Source: Candidatus Bathycorpusculum fermentans
Lineage (GTDB): Archaea; Thermoproteota; Bathyarchaeia; Bathyarchaeales; Bathycorpusculaceae
Assembly: GCA_009787175.1 (NCBI GenBank)
Contig: WRGM01000163.1
Location: 1-23,320, forward strand
Direction: 5' to 3'
Length of the DNA stretch: 23,320 nucleotides
A model generated the notes under the pieces. That model saw nothing but the letters and a program-made list of their open reading frames with translations. It was not told the origin of the DNA and made no database searches. The position numbers and the translations under genes were made by a program. How positions within the stretch are numbered: position 1 is the stretch's first letter; each line of letters starts with the position of its first letter. This document shows positions 8,732 to 15,131 of this stretch, piece after piece.

Positions 8732-9505
8732 TTAGCTTTTTTGCTTAATACCCTCGACAATCTCGGCAATCCGACGCTTACTATCAACAGCCTCTATGAG
8801 ATTCCCTGTTACTATGATATCAGCACCTGCTTGGGCAGCGGCAACGGCCTGCTCACGGGTTCGAATACCACCACCAACAATCAAAGGAAGCCCAACATGT
8901 TTTTTTACGGCACTAATCATTTCTGGCGGAACAGGAGTTGCTACGCCAGAACCGCCTTCAAGATAAATAAATCGCATACCAAGATATTTCCCCGCTAAAG
9001 CGTGATCTACGGCTGTGTTGGGTTTATCGTAGGGTATTGTAATAGCTTTACCTACAACACCGGCAGTTCCCCCTTGACCTACAATAATGTAACCCATGGA
9101 AATGGGTTCAATATTGAATTGTTTAATTAATGGCGCACCTTGAATTTGAGCGCCAATCAAAAAGCGTTGGTCTGCAGAATTTAAAAGAGACATAAACCAT
9201 ATTGCATCAGAATGTTTGCTGATGCCACTGGCGTTATTTGGAAAGAGTATCGTAGGCAGATCAACTGCTTCCTTAATTGCCTTAACTATATGGTCTAAAT
9301 GTTCTTGTGAAGCGAGAGTTGAACCCCCAATCATTATAGCTGCTGTCCCGCTACTTTTTGAGCTTTCGGCGACTATGGCAGCTTGCGCAGGAGTAATTTT
9401 CTCTGGATCAATAAGTGTCATATGTATTGTTTTTTCAGCAACAATTTTTTCAAGTATGTACTTTTCTACTCGCCCAAGCATTAGGTATTCTCTCAGATTA
9501 TTCAT
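8732..9505 (-). CDS. Geranylgeranylglyceryl phosphate synthase (GGGPS)
   Basis: Catalyses the first committed step of archaeal ether lipid synthesis, joining sn-glycerol 1-phosphate to geranylgeranyl diphosphate. It is a TIM-barrel protein of 257 residues with the expected phosphate and substrate motifs: LIDPEK (31-36), IGGST (59-63), LEGGSG (183-188), GGGIRT (212-217) and TGN (234-236). The overall pattern fits the group II enzymes common in TACK archaea and methanogens. ATG 9503-9505 lies inside the last codons of the upstream elf1 gene (8-nt overlap), so the two are probably translationally coupled. A T-rich tract follows the stop. Confidence 0.96.
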   Translation of the reverse strand: MNNLREYLMLGRVEKYILEKIVAEKTIHMTLIDPEKITPAQAAIVAESSKSSGTAAIMIGGSTLASQEHLDHIVKAIKEAVDLPTILFPNNASGISKHSDAIWFMSLLNSADQRFLIGAQIQGAPLIKQFNIEPISMGYIIVGQGGTAGVVGKAITIPYDKPNTAVDHALAGKYLGMRFIYLEGGSGVATPVPPEMISAVKKHVGLPLIVGGGIRTREQAVAAAQAGADIIVTGNLIEAVDSKRRIAEIVEGIKQKS

Positions 9506-9764
9506 CTTTTGTTTTAGCTATAGGCGCACGTTTTAATGTACTGTATATACGATCAGTTAACATGCAATAAACATCAACAGGATCTTGAGCCTGCTTTATT
9601 TGAAAGTCTTCTCTAAGGGTACAACTGCTACATTGTGCACTTGCTTGACTACCTTCTCTGTTTATTTCAACACTCACAGTTTCTTTCCCGCATACAGGGC
9701 ACGAGAAGAATGTAGGTAAACGTTTTTTTGGAATATGAACAGATTTCTTCCTTCTTCGACCCAT
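9498..9764 (-). CDS. Elf1-like transcription elongation factor
   Basis: An 88-residue zinc ribbon resembling Elf1 of archaea and eukaryotes, which binds RNA polymerase at the downstream DNA channel. The N-terminus MGRRRKK is strongly basic. Cys22, Cys25, Cys45 and Cys48 form the zinc site (CPVC, CSSC). The segment QDPVDVYCMLTDRIY matches the conserved DPVDVYxxFxD part of the family. Its stop overlaps the start of GGGP synthase by 8 nt. It is the first gene of the minus-strand series and diverges from NAD synthetase, so the promoter lies in the 95-bp intergenic region. Confidence 0.9.
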   Translation of the reverse strand: MGRRRKKSVHIPKKRLPTFFSCPVCGKETVSVEINREGSQASAQCSSCTLREDFQIKQAQDPVDVYCMLTDRIYSTLKRAPIAKTKDE

Positions 9765-9859
9765 AAAACAACCTTCATTATAATGTTATGTCCTCTAATA
9801 TTTACGCTTGTCCTTAAATACTTGCCTACCAATCATAAAAATAGAGATGTACACTAACT
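9765..9859. promoter_or_regulatory. Divergent promoter region, elf1 (-) and nadE (+)
   Basis: This 95-bp gap separates divergent starts. On the minus strand, GTATTTAAGG (about 9814-9823) is a plausible TATA element for elf1. On the plus strand, CATAAAAATAG (9834-9844) is a plausible element for nadE and would place transcription start at or near the GTG at 9860. GAGATG at 9844-9849 could act as a ribosome site. Assigned by eye. Confidence 0.4.
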
Positions 9860-10702
9860 GTGAAGTTGACACCTTCCATATTAAATTTAGATTTCTTTGG
9901 AGTAGAAACAAAAATTACTCGTTTTATCAAAGAATACGTTTCCAACAGTCAAACTAAAGGAGTTATACTTGGACTTTCAGGCGGAATTGACAGCGCAACG
10001 GCAGCAGCATTGTGTAGTAAAGCATTAGGAAGCAAAAATGTTTTAGCATTACTATTACCTGAAGAAGAAACAAGACAACAAAAAGACATTGATGATGCAA
10101 TAGCCATTGCAGAACAGTTTAACATTAAAACACAAACAATCGACATAACGCCGGTTCTTGAAAGCTTTTACACTACAATACCAGCGTATGAACAAAAAAA
10201 TCAAATACACAGAGGAAATATTAAAGCAAGAACTCGAATGATCATTCTTTATTATTACGCAAACATACTTAACAAAATTGTCTGCGGAAGCTCAGATAAA
10301 TCAGAAACTTTAATGGGATACTTTACAAAATGGGGAGACGGCGCAACAGACATATCACCTATAATGGACCTCTATAAAACACAAGTACGCAAACTCGCAA
10401 TTACTATGGGAATACCAAAAACAATCGCGCTAAAACCATCTACACCAGCACTTTGGCCTAATCAAACAGCTGAAGAAGAACTGGGAATAAAATATGAAAC
10501 ATTAGACCTTATCCTTTACGGACTTGAAAGATTCATGCCAACAAATGAAATCTCAAACCAACTAAACATCAAACAAGACATTGTTGAAGCAATTAAAAAT
10601 CGTTGGTTAAATAATGAACATAAAAGACAGATAACCATAGTCCCTAAACTTAGTTTTAGAACAGTAGGTAGCGATTTTAGACTCCCAAGACAATATTATT
10701 AA
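9860..10702 (+). CDS. nadE: NAD synthetase, ammonia-type ATP-pyrophosphatase domain
   Basis: Last step of NAD synthesis: adenylation and amidation of nicotinate adenine dinucleotide. The 280 residues cover only the N-type ATP-pyrophosphatase domain. The PP-loop SGGIDS is at 40-45, GSSDKSE at 143-149, and the following GYFTKWGDGATDISPIMDLYKTQVR is the conserved substrate and dimer region. No glutaminase domain is fused to it. The next gene, 1 nt after the stop (TAAGATG), encodes a nitrilase-fold amidase, the same fold as the glutaminase domain of glutamine-dependent NAD synthetases. The two may therefore act together as a split enzyme; this is inference. The start is GTG at 9860. Confidence 0.95.
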   Translation: MKLTPSILNLDFFGVETKITRFIKEYVSNSQTKGVILGLSGGIDSATAAALCSKALGSKNVLALLLPEEETRQQKDIDDAIAIAEQFNIKTQTIDITPVLESFYTTIPAYEQKNQIHRGNIKARTRMIILYYYANILNKIVCGSSDKSETLMGYFTKWGDGATDISPIMDLYKTQVRKLAITMGIPKTIALKPSTPALWPNQTAEEELGIKYETLDLILYGLERFMPTNEISNQLNIKQDIVEAIKNRWLNNEHKRQITIVPKLSFRTVGSDFRLPRQYY

Positions 10703-10703
10703 G

Positions 10704-11546
10704 ATGAAAAACATGAAAAACAGCATAAAGATAGCTCTTGCACAAATCAGCAGCAAACGAGAAAACAAACAAGCAAATCTACAAAAATACGAAGAATTAA
10801 CACTAAAAGCAAAAAAACAAAACACAGACTTGATAATTTTTCCTGAAATGTCACTAACAGGCTATGTTGTTAAAGACCAAATTTACGAGCTAGCCGAACA
10901 AATCCCTGGGCCATCTGTAGAAAAAATGGAAACCATCGCAAAAAAAACAGGAATGCACATTATTTTCGGAATGCCAGAAGTAAGCCAAAAAACAAAAGCT
11001 ACCCTCTACAACACAGCAGTACTCATTGGCCCAAAAGGATACATCGGCAAATACCAAAAAATGTATTTACCCACACATAGCGTTTTTGAAGAGAAACGCT
11101 ATTTCCGACCAGGATATCAACCAGCCGTATTCGATACAGACATAGGAAAAATTGGACTAACCATTTGCTATGACATCTTCTTCCCAGAAGTATTCCGACT
11201 TACCCGACTAAAGGGAGCACAAATAATCGTATGCATTTCAGCATCACCAGCAGTACGCAGAAACTATTTTGAAATACTAACATCCGCTAGAGCCATAGAA
11301 AACACAGCATATCTCGCTTATGTTAACCTCTCAGGAATTCAAGAAAATCTACAGTTCTGGGGCGGCAGTCGTCTCGTAAGCCCCACAGGAGATATTATAG
11401 CTAAAGCAAAGTATGACGAGGAAGATTTTATTTGCTGCGAAGCTGATTTTCATGATTTAAAGCCTGCAGAAGCATTTATTCCAACACTTAGAGATTTAAG
11501 ACCAGAACTTTTCGATAAATTAAAACATTTATCAGAAGACATCTAA
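10704..11546 (+). CDS. Nitrilase-superfamily amidohydrolase
   Basis: A 280-residue carbon-nitrogen hydrolase with the full catalytic triad: Glu48 (FPEMSLTGY), Lys119 (KYQKMYLP) and Cys155 (LTICYDIFFPE). Substrate specificity cannot be read from the sequence; deaminated glutathione, omega-amides, carbamoyl compounds and glutamine are all possible for the superfamily. Two points favour a glutaminase role: it directly follows nadE with 1 nt between stop and ATG, and the PExxLTGY block around the Glu resembles that of the glutaminase domain of two-domain NAD synthetases. A second Met (M4) is an alternative start. It is the last gene before a 580-bp non-coding region, so nadE and this gene form a two-gene operon. 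Confidence 0.92.
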   Translation: MKNMKNSIKIALAQISSKRENKQANLQKYEELTLKAKKQNTDLIIFPEMSLTGYVVKDQIYELAEQIPGPSVEKMETIAKKTGMHIIFGMPEVSQKTKATLYNTAVLIGPKGYIGKYQKMYLPTHSVFEEKRYFRPGYQPAVFDTDIGKIGLTICYDIFFPEVFRLTRLKGAQIIVCISASPAVRRNYFEILTSARAIENTAYLAYVNLSGIQENLQFWGGSRLVSPTGDIIAKAKYDEEDFICCEADFHDLKPAEAFIPTLRDLRPELFDKLKHLSEDI

Positions 11547-12124
11547 CTATTGGTCTAAACCTAAATATTTGTATGTATGACAAAAAAAATCACACATCAC
11601 AAGTACAATCACAGATACATCACAAGCCCATCACAATTTGTGATATCATATCATTTTCGTGATATCATATATCACTTTATGTAAAAAATCACGTGATTTT
11701 TACGTGACACACCCATGTCATATATGAATAAGTGACATCACAATGTCAATTTATGATTACTTATGCATAGAAGTATAGGAGAAAATGTAAGAACAACAAG
11801 AGAAAAAGCGTTTTAGACCTGAAAAAATAAACACCAAACAAGCAAAGATGCACTAAAGGGGGAACAGGTAATTAGCATGAAAGTTTAGAAAAGGCCAAAA
11901 AAAGAGTATAGTAAAGAAAAACAATACCAACAAAATAGACCTTAAACAATAATTCGCCACTAATTCTAGCATATAAACCATTAATAAACGTTATAATCAA
12001 ACAATACAATATAAAAACGCTAATTCACAACGCTTTTAACAGCAAAATTAAGAGTTTTTATGGATAACAAGCTATAAAAGCGAGACAGTATACAAAGTTG
12101 TATCCATTTAACATAACGAAGGAG
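11547..12124. promoter_or_regulatory. Non-coding region with a GTGAT/ATCAC array
   Basis: No gene is seen in these ~580 bases. From 11589 to 11741 there are eleven copies of ATCAC or its complement GTGAT. ATCAC occurs at 11589, 11596, 11608, 11619, 11630, 11671, 11688 and 11737; GTGAT at 11640, 11660 and 11693. Many steps are 10-12 or 20 bp, so the sites lie on one face of the helix. It includes a 12-bp direct repeat (11640 and 11660) and a perfect 18-bp palindrome (11684-11701). The rest (11760-12060) is A-rich with nothing recognisable. A TATA-like CTATAAAAG at 12072-12080 probably starts the transcript of the next gene. The array looks like a multi-site operator. Confidence 0.65.
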
Positions 12125-12613
12125 ATGAAAGTTTTGAAGTTAAAAGACGGCATAACAGCCTGGTTAAACGGAGCCTTAAACGATCCCATAGCAAAAATAC
12201 TACTCAAAAACTGCCAATTAACCAGAATACAACTAGAAACACTACTAATTGATATATTAGCCGAAAAAATATCAAATAAACAGTTAAAATACGATGAAAA
12301 GGCTAAATTACGGCTAACAAAGACCAAAATAAGCCGAGGATCATTTAATAGGACTTTAGCACAGTCTAAAGAAAATGTAATAAAATCCATATACACAGTC
12401 TTACTTTTAGGATATTTGGGTGTGTTTGAAAGCTCAACTCTTGACCCATATCTCGAAATAGCAAATAAACTGAGAGATTATGTGGAAGCTCACCAAGATA
12501 TTCCAGAAAAACAAGAAGAGCTAGAAAACCACGTAAAATTGATAGAAATCATCAGAAATGAGCTAGAATTAAGTCTAAAACAGTTGTCTAGTCCATCAAA
12601 TCAACCATTGTGA
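12125..12613 (+). CDS. Unknown 163-residue protein, first gene of origin-proximal block
   Basis: I do not recognise this with certainty. It is a mostly helical, charged protein without membrane segments. The middle (KLRLTKTKISRGSFNRTLAQ followed by KENVIKSIYTVLLLGYLGVFE) is the most conserved-looking part and could be a helix-turn-helix. The C-terminal third is Glu/Lys-rich and likely coiled coil. Three starts are possible in frame: TTG 12098, ATG 12125, TTG 12134. A GGAG at 12121-12124 abuts the ATG but sits 9 nt before TTG 12134, so the real protein may start there as MKLKDGITAW. Upstream lies the GTGAT/ATCAC array; its stop codon falls inside the next such cluster. Probably real: length, codon use and ribosome site agree. 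Confidence 0.6.
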   Translation: MKVLKLKDGITAWLNGALNDPIAKILLKNCQLTRIQLETLLIDILAEKISNKQLKYDEKAKLRLTKTKISRGSFNRTLAQSKENVIKSIYTVLLLGYLGVFESSTLDPYLEIANKLRDYVEAHQDIPEKQEELENHVKLIEIIRNELELSLKQLSSPSNQPL

Positions 12614-12911
12614 CATCACAAATCACACAAAAAAAGGCTAAATTAAAGCCCTTTTCCCCAATTTTCAATTCAAAGCATTAACGGCAAATCACGTAGAATT
12701 AAGCAAATAAAGGATGTTTTTAAACCTGTTTTCATGCAGATCAAAACATTCAGACAAACTCTCGACAAACAATTCTGTGATGTGTGACGTCATACATCAC
12801 TTTCCATGGCAAACACCATAAAGCTTAAAAGGTTTATGGTAAACTGTGATGTGTGATGCAACACAATAAATCACGAGATAAATCACAGACATATCACATT
12901 GAGGCGAAAAC
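12614..12911. promoter_or_regulatory. Second GTGAT/ATCAC array, upstream of the membrane wHTH gene
   Basis: About 300 non-coding bases. ATCAC or GTGAT occurs at 12615, 12622, 12688, 12777, 12796, 12846, 12853, 12870, 12882 and 12893. Positions 12777-12800 form a 24-bp palindrome with a single mismatched pair. The last cluster runs to within 15 nt of the TTG start at 12912, so a bound protein would cover the transcription start and leader. TTAAAAGG (12825-12832) is a candidate TATA element. The motif and spacing are the same as in the array at 11589-11741, so one regulator probably controls both genes. Confidence 0.65.
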
Positions 12912-13733
12912 TTGAGCGAAGTCATATTACCAACATTAATGGGAGTAATGCTAGTAATGACTGTTGTTGCATCTACGGGGTATTACAATAGGATACGTCA
13001 AGCACAAAAAGAATATGAGAAAGCTCGTGGTGCTGTTGAAGATATTGTACTAAGTTTTAACCGTGAACTTAAGCGCGAGACAGAAAGACTTGAGCAAATA
13101 GCATTTAAAGTTGAAGGAAGTCTAGCAAAATCAGATACTGGATTGAGAAAAATAGACAATATTGAGAAAAGAATTTTACCTGTAGAGAATCAATTAGGAT
13201 ATCTTGGAAATCAGAAAAGAAATTTTGAAGAGCAAATAACCATTATTGAAAAACAGAAAAGTATGCTTGAGGTACAAATAAGCCAACTCAATAGCTTAAC
13301 TCAAAATAATAGTAGTTTATCATCTGCCTTGTCAGGTTTAGATGTTAAAATAAAAGAAATTGAAACAACTCAAGAGTCGCTCAAAAATAGCATTAATACA
13401 TTTGAAGGACAAATACAAAAAATCTCAATGGTATCTCCGGAGGTTAAATTTGAACATGGGATACCTGTTGTACCCATTAAACGTGATAAAGCCATAGCAT
13501 CACTAACCGAGACTGAGATGTCAGTATTGGAAATGCTATCTTCTGAAGGGGCAAAAACCGCTCCTGAAATTAAAGAACGTGTGAACCTTAGCAGAGAGCA
13601 CACAGCTCGATTAATGAAAAAACTCTATGAATATGGATACCTTGAACGGGAAATGGGTAAAATTCCTTTCAAATATAATGTAAAGAAAGAAATGGAAAAA
13701 ATCTTAAAAAAAGAAGAGTCAAATACACTATAA
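12912..13733 (+). CDS. Membrane-anchored coiled coil with C-terminal winged helix
   Basis: Not a family I can name. Three parts are clear. Residues about 4-24 form one hydrophobic helix followed by a basic stretch (NRIRQAQK), so the bulk of the protein is predicted to be cytoplasmic. Residues about 30-175 are long heptad-like helices rich in Glu, Lys, Gln and Ile, a coiled coil. Residues about 200-265 are a MarR-like winged helix (LTETEMSVLEMLSSEGAKTA, then EIKERVNLSREHTARLMKKL) with a basic C-terminus. The TTG start has GAGG 7 nt upstream. The architecture implies a DNA-binding domain held at the membrane by a rod. It is encoded about 0.7 kb from the probable origin and under the GTGAT/ATCAC array, which it might itself bind. 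Function is inference. Confidence 0.7.
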   Translation: MSEVILPTLMGVMLVMTVVASTGYYNRIRQAQKEYEKARGAVEDIVLSFNRELKRETERLEQIAFKVEGSLAKSDTGLRKIDNIEKRILPVENQLGYLGNQKRNFEEQITIIEKQKSMLEVQISQLNSLTQNNSSLSSALSGLDVKIKEIETTQESLKNSINTFEGQIQKISMVSPEVKFEHGIPVVPIKRDKAIASLTETEMSVLEMLSSEGAKTAPEIKERVNLSREHTARLMKKLYEYGYLEREMGKIPFKYNVKKEMEKILKKEESNTL

Positions 13734-13764
13734 ATTAATTAATCATAATTATTTACATTTAAGA

Positions 13765-13797
13765 TTTTTGTGAAATAAAACTTTTTTCACATTATTA
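13765..13797. terminator. Convergent terminator between the wHTH genes
   Basis: GTGAAA (13770-13775) and TTTCAC (13785-13790) can pair around a 9-nt loop, with T-rich runs on both strands. It lies in the 72-bp gap where the 273- and 146-residue genes converge, so it can serve both. The same TTTCAC unit recurs inside the origin region, so it could alternatively be a protein-binding site. Confidence 0.45.
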
Positions 13798-13805
13798 AGA
13801 AAAAA

Positions 13806-14246
13806 CTAATATTTGTTTTTGACAGTTTGTTTTATCACTTTTTGCAAAGAATTTGGTGTTTCTTTATATTTAACACTGTTTCCTGTTCCTGTTCGCATAA
13901 GTAAACCTTTTTTTGTCATTCTTGCTAAGTATGTCGATACTGTACTTAAACTGATAGATTCCTGAAGAGTCTGCTCATAATTTGTTTGTATATCTTTAGA
14001 GGTAAACCAAATTAACTGAAAATTTTTCTGAATAGTCATCTGAACTTTTTCAAATCGAGAATGGTTTTTTGAAAAAGGAGCAACTGTATTATTTGTTGTT
14101 TGTTCACCATTTGGAAGGTCATCTAATAAACCGTTAGAATTTAAGATATGTAGAACTTCGTCACGGGTGAATTGACCCTCGAACGTGATAGCAAATCGTC
14201 TACCATCGTTTTTAGATAGATCTACACGTATTTTATTAGCAGGCAT
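13806..14246 (-). CDS. Winged-helix DNA-binding protein beside the origin
   Basis: A 146-residue protein. The N-terminal ~45 residues (MPANKIRVDLSKNDGRRFAI, then a beta/alpha FEGQFTRDEVLHIL) look like a small separate domain. A polar linker follows. The C-terminal 80 residues form a winged helix: an LIWFTSKDIQTNYEQTL helix pair, then ISLSTVSTYLARMTKKGLL as recognition helix and wing. Proteins with this layout occur in Bathyarchaeia-like genomes, as far as I recall, without known function. The ATG at 14244-14246 has AGGA 7 nt upstream. It is transcribed away from the origin, and its upstream region is the origin itself, so it may be autoregulated or origin-associated. A TTTCAC/GTGAAA motif set brackets it. 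Confidence 0.68.
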   Translation of the reverse strand: MPANKIRVDLSKNDGRRFAITFEGQFTRDEVLHILNSNGLLDDLPNGEQTTNNTVAPFSKNHSRFEKVQMTIQKNFQLIWFTSKDIQTNYEQTLQESISLSTVSTYLARMTKKGLLMRTGTGNSVKYKETPNSLQKVIKQTVKNKY

Positions 14247-14441
14247 TTTAATTTCCTAAATGGTTATTCACAATTCTATTACTTCTCTATTTATAGATGT
14301 TATGGTTAAGTCAAATAATGTGAAAAGCTCATAATACGCCTTAAATATGTTTTTAAACAAAATTTTCACTGATAATGTTTTTACAGTCTTCACACAAAAT
14401 CAATTTGTTAAAAAAAATTAATTCTATACTCCATTTGCATT

Positions 14442-14468
14442 TTCCAGTAGAAACATAGGGGTGTGTCC
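14442..14468 (+). other. ORB element 1
   Basis: Contains TTCCAGTAGAAAC followed by ATAGGGGTGTGTCC. It matches the archaeal ORB consensus except for A in place of the second G of GTGG. The G-string end points toward cdc6. Confidence 0.8.
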
Positions 14469-14774
14469 TTCACAGTAAATACGCCTAATTAAATCCAAAA
14501 TAGAGTATTTAGCCCTTAAAATAAAGCATTTAGCTATTAGCTTCACATACATTTCACATGTTTGTGAAAGTCATAAAAAAAAGTTAATTTATTAATTTTA
14601 TTAGAAGTTCAGTATTCGTCACACAAATATGTAAAAGCAAAGAATACTACATATTCGTAAAAATTAGTTTTAATGATTATATTCAGCTATTATATAAATT
14701 TCCTTTTGCTTATCGTTTTTATTTTGTCTATTTTGTTATACTTTTCAAGTTTTACAGGTCATTTATACGTATAC

Positions 14775-14801
14775 AGGCACACCCCTTGGTTTCCTCTCGA
14801 G
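14775..14801 (-). other. ORB element 2 (inverted)
   Basis: Read on the minus strand it contains GAGAGGAAACCAAGGGGTGT. The dyad half is weaker (CGAGAGG in place of CCAGTGG), but the GGAAAC and GGGGTGTG parts are intact. It points opposite to elements 1 and 3. Confidence 0.75.
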
Positions 14802-14962
14802 CATTTAGCATTATAACCTATTTTCAGCAGTTCAGTAAATTTTGTTGTTAAAGAGTCGAAAATGTTAGTCAACAAGTTTTATTATATTTCTATTTAATTA
14901 ATTACCCAGAGTATTATTTATTATTATATTTATTTAAAATTTTGTTTTAGCTGAACTTTTAA

Positions 14963-14989
14963 GTCCAGTGGAAATTTTGGGGTGTGTCT
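14963..14989 (+). other. ORB element 3, upstream of cdc6
   Basis: Contains GTCCAGTGGAAAT followed by TTTGGGGTGTGTCT. It has the complete CCAGTGGAAA dyad and G-string. It lies about 140 bp before the cdc6 start, so the initiator could also repress its own gene here, as proposed for other archaea. Confidence 0.8.
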
Positions 14990-15097
14990 GTTCTAATTTG
15001 TTGACTTAAAAATTGTTCAATTAAACATTTTTGTAGAAATATTGTGCTATCTAACTATTTTTTTGTACCTTATTCTTTATTTGTTCCAATAGAAATA

Positions 15098-15131
15098 AAG
15101 GTATAACCTTTGAAAAAATTGGTGATGAAAC
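15098..15131 (+). promoter_or_regulatory. cdc6 leader with Shine-Dalgarno site
   Basis: GGTGAT (15121-15126) is complementary to the 16S rRNA 3' end and sits 5 nt before ATG 15132, which fixes the start. GGTATAACCTTT at 15100-15111 is identical to a 12-mer upstream of nadK. The TATA element is less certain; the T-rich TTCTTTATTTG at 15073-15083 is the best-placed candidate. Confidence 0.55.

Larger units (their letters stand above)
14247..15131. other. Probable replication origin (oriC) with three ORB elements
   Basis: Non-coding, about 885 bp, directly upstream of orc1/cdc6. Three elements match the archaeal origin recognition box (CCAGTGGAAAC, four bases, GGGGT): 14442-14468 (+), 14775-14801 (-) and 14963-14989 (+). 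All share GGGGTGTG and an upstream GAAA. The stretches between them are very AT-rich, especially 14880-14955 and 14571-14660, the likely duplex-unwinding sites. The inverted orientation of neighbouring ORBs matches known Orc1/Cdc6 origins. Nucleotide skew flips across this region, an independent sign. TTTCAC/GTGAAA motifs (14321, 14363, 14552, 14564) are also present. Confidence 0.85.

Noticed and set aside
11589..11741. CRISPR-like array
   Set aside because: The repeated unit is only 5 bp with 2-15-bp spacers and mixed orientation; no cas gene is near. It fits binding sites, not CRISPR.
11760..12060. Small coding gene after the first array
   Set aside because: Only very short frames; ATG at about 11785 is followed at once by TAA and the one at 11878 by a stop after three codons.
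14247..15131. Additional small protein genes in the origin region
   Set aside because: Stops are frequent in all frames and the DNA is extremely AT-rich; nothing with a start and ribosome site was found.
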